Below, one piece after another: positions 60,525 through 64,000 of a stretch of 64,000 nt of DNA. The first letter of the stretch is position 1. Each line of letters opens with the position of its first letter. Origin of the DNA: Doryteuthis pealeii. Taxonomy: Eukaryota > Mollusca > Cephalopoda > Myopsida > Loliginidae. The DNA is taken from NCBI GenBank assembly GCA_023376005.1, contig CM042157.1, positions 25,470,037 to 25,534,036 of the forward strand, in the 5' to 3' direction. The notes under the pieces were generated by a model. The model had not been told where the DNA came from, made no database searches, and worked only from the letters and a program-made list of their open reading frames with translations. The position numbers and the translations under genes were made by a program.

Positions 60525-61041
60525 TGTTGATATTATGATTTCACACTCATAACTTCAAGTTTCTTGTAGTCCAATCATCAGATGAGAAGTGGTTGAGATG
60601 TCAAAAACCAGTCGTGAAATGGTAAAAATCAAAATTTTGTAGCGTTTATATGAAGCGTTTTTTCACGCGATGGGAAATGCAAAGCTAAAAAATTGTTTTT
60701 TTAAACTGGGCTTGTTTAACGTTTATGTGACGTGGATTGTATTCACGTGATAATGTCATGACGTTAAATTTGTATTTAAAAAAACATTATAATCAAACAA
60801 ACTTGCATTGGTGTTTAATGCACGCGGTGTTCAGATGAATTTTTTTTTTTTTTTTTTTAAATAAATAAATAAATAAATAAATAAAAAAAATAAAAATATT
60901 AAAAAAGGAGAGCGAAAATACAGGGATCAATTAGGTCAGTGGTAAGTGACACAGTAAAAATTTTTAAATGCCTACATTGATTGGACTACCAAGAAACTTG
61001 AAGTTATGAGTGTGAAATCATAATATCAACATTAATTATAA
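60525..61041. mobile_element. MITE with about 60-bp terminal inverted repeats
   Basis: ATTAATGTTGATATTATGAT, TTCACACTCATAACTTCAAG, TTTCTTG(G)TAGTCCAATC at both ends in inverse orientation (60525-60580, 60978-61038). About 515 bp, no transposase. The interior contains (A/T)-rich runs (60840-60885). Superfamily not determined. Confidence 0.8.
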
Positions 61042-61114
61042 AACTGCTCTGCTTTATTAGCATTGAGCACCTTTCCATGCTAATACTTTTCTCGTTTTTT
61101 CATTCACTATTCAT

Positions 61115-61130
61115 TATATATTATATATAT

Positions 61131-61161
<31 letters not shown>

Positions 61162-61162
61162 T
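61115..61162. repeat. (TA)n tract
   Basis: Imperfect TA tract. Confidence 0.8.
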
Positions 61163-61226
61163 CTTTCTTATTTCTTTCTTTCTTTCGGAAGTCCGTCTCA
61201 GACGACGACAAAGTCATTCCATATTT

Positions 61227-61390
61227 TCATTTGAGGATCCTATGGTGGCTCATTAGTCCAATTTTGAACTTGCAGATGCGGTCACACACATTGCAGGGGA
61301 AATTCCCATCTACATTTGGTTGTTCATGACGACGAAGACGTTGCCGGTCTGCAGTCCTGTTTATCTCATTGTTGAGCTGCTTAGCTCCTG
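61227..61390 (-). pseudogene. LINE C-terminus with zinc-finger tail
   Basis: Minus-strand frame: AKQLNNEINRTADRQRLRRH, EQPNVDGNFPCNVCDRIC, KFKIGLMSHHRILK, stop at 61227-61229. The FPCxxCxRxCxxxIGLxSHxR ending is typical of one set of LINE proteins and parallels the tail at 29942. Upstream the frame is closed by a stop. Confidence 0.7.
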
Positions 61391-61456
61391 TGGGGCAGGC
61401 GTCTCACAATATCTGTATATTGGATCTTCCACGCTTGAAGGTGTGATGATACATTT

Positions 61457-61459
<3 letters not shown>

Positions 61460-61506
<47 letters not shown>
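61460..61506. repeat. (TA)n microsatellite
   Basis: TA tract with a CATA interruption. Confidence 0.9.
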
Positions 61507-61589
61507 GCTCTCTACGCTGGAAGGAGGAAAATTGGTAGCCCCACACGTCTTTGATAAAATTTCTACGAGTTCCCCTCCTAATTACTCTC

Positions 61590-61795
61590 ACTACCACTGA
61601 CTTGAAAAAACAGGAACATAAACACATCACCCCTGATGATGGCACTTCGAAGTGCCGAAAGTACTTGGGATATGAACTTTGGTGGACTAATCTAATGATC
61701 CCATCCAAACGTTAAAAAAATTTGTGCAAAAAGCTTGAAAAGATCATTATTAAAATTGTTAAACAGGAGATCTGCATTTTGTTTAATTCTGCATG
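61590..61795 (+). mobile_element. Repeat with hammerhead-like motif and coding remnant
   Basis: GACTTGAAAAAACAGGAACA, the motif 61625-61674, then TTTGGTGGACTAATCTAATG, CATCCAAACGTTAAAAAA and AGCTTGAAAAGATCATTA. The last part aligns to the FGGLI..(S)HPNVKK coding piece of the 46.5-kb copy but with stops. Confidence 0.55.
61625..61674 (+). ncRNA. Hammerhead-like ribozyme (candidate)
   Basis: CATCACCC, CTGATGA, T, helix II GGCACTT-CG-AAGTGCC (seven pairs), GAAA, GTAC, TT, GGGATATG. Helix I pairs CCC/GGG, then a 2x2 internal loop, then CAT/ATG. GTAC is self-complementary, so helix III could form only in a dimer. There is one extra T before helix II. All core boxes are present, but helix I is short. 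Confidence 0.55.
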
Positions 61796-61824
61796 TATAA
61801 ATGAAAGAATGCTACCCAAATACA

Positions 61825-61832
61825 CACACACA

Positions 61833-61877
<45 letters not shown>

Positions 61878-61895
61878 ATATAATATATATATGCT
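61825..61895. repeat. (CA)n(TA)n microsatellite
   Basis: CA then TA units. Confidence 0.9.
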
Positions 61896-61977
61896 ACTTT
61901 TCTTTCTTATTCTCCGTTATCATACCTTTTTCCCTTTCTTTTTTTAAAACGTTTCTCTTGCTTTTTTCCTACTCTAT

Positions 61978-62035
61978 ATTCTCTCTCTCTCTCTCTCTCT
62001 CTCTTCTTCTCTCGCTGCCTTCGTCTGTCTGTTTA

Positions 62036-62072
<37 letters not shown>

Positions 62073-62214
62073 CTATCTCTATCTGTCTGTCTCTGTCTCT
62101 CCCTCTCTCTTATCTCTGTCGCTGTCTGTCTGTCTGTCTGTCTATTCTATATATCTATCTATCTCTGTCTCTGTCTCTATCTCTGTCTGTCTGTCTGTCT
62201 ATCTTTCTCTTCTC

Positions 62215-62277
<63 letters not shown>

Positions 62278-62498
62278 TCTGTCTGTCTGTCTGTCTGTCT
62301 CTAACTTTCTCTCTCCTCTCTGTCTGTCTGCCTGTCTCTCTCTCTCTCTCTCTCTCACTTTTTCTCTCTCTCTCTCTCTCTCTCTATCTCTCACTTTCTC
62401 TCTCTCTCTCTTTATCTCAGTCTCTGTTTGTCTTTCTGTCTTTCTGTCTGTCTCTCCCTCCCCCTCTCTCTGCCTGTCTCTCTCACTCTCTCGCTCTT
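61978..62498. repeat. (CT)n/(CTGT)n/(CTAT)n polypyrimidine tract
   Basis: About 520 bp, the largest CT tract here. Ser/Leu/Cys frames are artefacts. Confidence 0.95.
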
Positions 62499-62774
62499 AA
62501 TGATTGCCATTAGCAATGTCTGTCAGTGTAAAAACCGATTATTTCTGTTACAGGTGAACGGTGACGCTGACCTTCCTCATTTTACGTTGACAACTTGACA
62601 GTGTTATTGTCGACGCCAATTAGTTAGTGAGCCTCGAGGGAGGGATCTTCACGCAGTCACCTGAGAGGGACATTTATTTTATCACGAATTGCCTCGTTTG
62701 GCACAAAACTAAAGACAACCAGCATTGTGTCCATTAAGAAAAAAAAAACAACAACAAAAAACAATAAGTAGCAA
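62499..62774. other. No gene recognised
   Basis: Mixed composition, no match. Confidence 0.35.
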
Positions 62775-62995
62775 AGTAGGCGGTGTGGCTTATTGTCGGT
62801 ATCAACCTGACAGCGACGTAGTCTATCCCTTTTTTGTTAGCGCTAGTCCAGGGAGAGATCGGTTTTTGCATCTGAGGTGGAGCGGCACATCTACCGCACA
62901 GAATCTATGCTAGTCATGCACTGAGTTGGTGAGGGTCGGTATCGATAGGGATTCCGAAGTGGACACTATAACGACTGAGCTAAACCGGCCCTTAT
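62775..62995 (-). mobile_element. SINE family 1 copy, diverged
   Basis: AAGTAGGCGGTGTGGCTTAT, GTATCAACCTGACAGCGACG, GACTGAGCTAAACCGGCCC. Internal deletion near 62890. Confidence 0.75.
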
Positions 62996-63033
62996 TAAAA
63001 AAAAAAAATGAAATAACACCAATAAAAACTTGG

Positions 63034-63475
63034 CAACACCTGCCCCCTTGATTTAAAAGGGCAGGGCTGGTTTTATTGCCTAGCTCCTGAGGCGCACCCT
63101 TGAGGGGGAATGCCGACGCATTTTTGCACCCACTACCCATAAGCTTTGGCTTGTGGGTGGTCCCACGTTAATAGGGCCTTGTGCCTAACCCATACAAGTT
63201 GGGTACGAGGTAAATATCAACGCTGCTTCATACTACTTCGGCTAAAATTAACAGCGTTGATTCCAATAGGATAAATCCCAGGTAATACTTGCCCCCTTGA
63301 TTTAAAGGGACAGGGCTGGGTTTATTGCCAAGTGCGTGAGGCATCCCCTTGAGGGGGAATGCCAACGCATTTTTTGTGCCTACCACCCAAGAGCTTCGAC
63401 TTGTGGTGGTCCTAGATAAAAATGTCCCTGTGTCACACCCTCATAAGTGGGATGAGAGGCAAATACCCTGAGACT
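63034..63475. repeat. Tandem pair of about 245-bp units, unknown family
   Basis: TGCCCCCTTGATTTAAA, GGCAGGGCTGG, TTTATTGCC, CTTGAGGGGGAATGCC.ACGCA and GAGCTTCGACTTGTGG recur at 63038-63215 and 63286-63470. Not similar to any other repeat in the window, and GC-richer than its surroundings. Confidence 0.7.
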
Positions 63476-64000
63476 GCGAAGATTACGGAACCATTACGCG
63501 AACCGTCTACCTCGATGTTTTAGCACTCTGTTGCAAGTTACTCTATGTCTGGAGCAAACTGTATTTCGATGTACGAGTATACTGAATATTTTATAATCCA
63601 GTATACAACAGCTTCCAACTTTTAAAGAAACACAATAATTGGTGTTTCTAGTTATGTTGCTATGTGAATCTCATAGACGCTTGTAATATTCTCCTATGTT
63701 TTTCCTAAAAGTAAAAGAAATCATTATGTGATAAAACTTGTACAGAGTGAAATGTTATAAAAAACATAAACACTCCAACAAATTGGGTTTCACATCTTAT
63801 TTTTTTTTTATTCTCTTGGAATATTATATCCACATATTTATACTTATTCTAGACAAACATGACCCGTTGGGTCACCCATTCAGCTCTGGATAGATAATTG
63901 AGATTAGGGAAAAGGGAGTTAGCAAAGCGAATATATTTTTTTTTAAATGAATACGGCCAGACGACACCTTAAAATCATTATCAATATGTTTTCTATGAAA
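63476..64000. other. No gene recognised
   Basis: AT-rich to the window end. Confidence 0.35.

Noticed and set aside
1..64000. CRISPR array or prokaryotic operons
   Set aside because: The window is repeat-rich eukaryotic DNA; the tandem repeats lack constant-length unique spacers and there are no cas-like or operon-like genes.

Overview
This window is gene-poor, repeat-saturated eukaryotic DNA from an animal nuclear genome. I recognise no intact host gene, tRNA or rRNA. It has several tRNA-headed SINE families, 5'-truncated LINEs, non-autonomous Helitrons, long (TA)n, (GA)n and (TAA)n tracts and a 10-N assembly gap. Together these suggest a lophotrochozoan, most likely a mollusc and plausibly a coleoid cephalopod (squid, cuttlefish or octopus). 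The species call is inference only.

Layout. 0-7 kb: a SINE, a hammerhead-ribozyme repeat, MITE ends, a restriction-like-endonuclease LINE tail, the first Helitrons and a pyrimidine tract. 7-17 kb: Helitrons, including a head-to-tail pair, inside a 1.1-kb inverted duplication (8.05-9.17 kb against 13.93-15.04 kb), plus a foldback element split by a Helitron. 17-24 kb: a solo LTR whose empty site survives next door, clustered hammerhead repeats around 21 kb, a LINE fragment and perfect hairpins. 24-33 kb: a (GAA)/(TAA) minisatellite and several copies of a CCHC plus endonuclease LINE tail ending in (TAA)n. 33-48 kb: CA, GT and TA arrays, five more Helitrons, SINE dimers, foldbacks and another hammerhead. 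48-64 kb: CT and GAAA tracts, a complete TIR MITE, SINEs, a hAT element with perfect 8-bp duplications, duplicated LINE tails and further ribozyme and LINE remnants.

The most striking signal is a set of type-I hammerhead ribozyme motifs that can be folded by eye, at 1224-1264 (-), 21328-21373 (+), 42095-42139 (-) and, less certainly, 61625-61674 (+), with decayed relatives nearby. They lie in dispersed repeats near (TA)n tracts, and several have short self-complementary helix III sequences that would favour dimeric ribozymes. This fits small ribozyme-bearing retroelements (retrozyme or Penelope-associated type). The second signal is a Helitron family with at least eight near-complete copies, which share a 3' GC hairpin, a CTAG end and a conserved open frame. 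Many microsatellites here look like the tails or edges of transposable elements rather than independent simple repeats.
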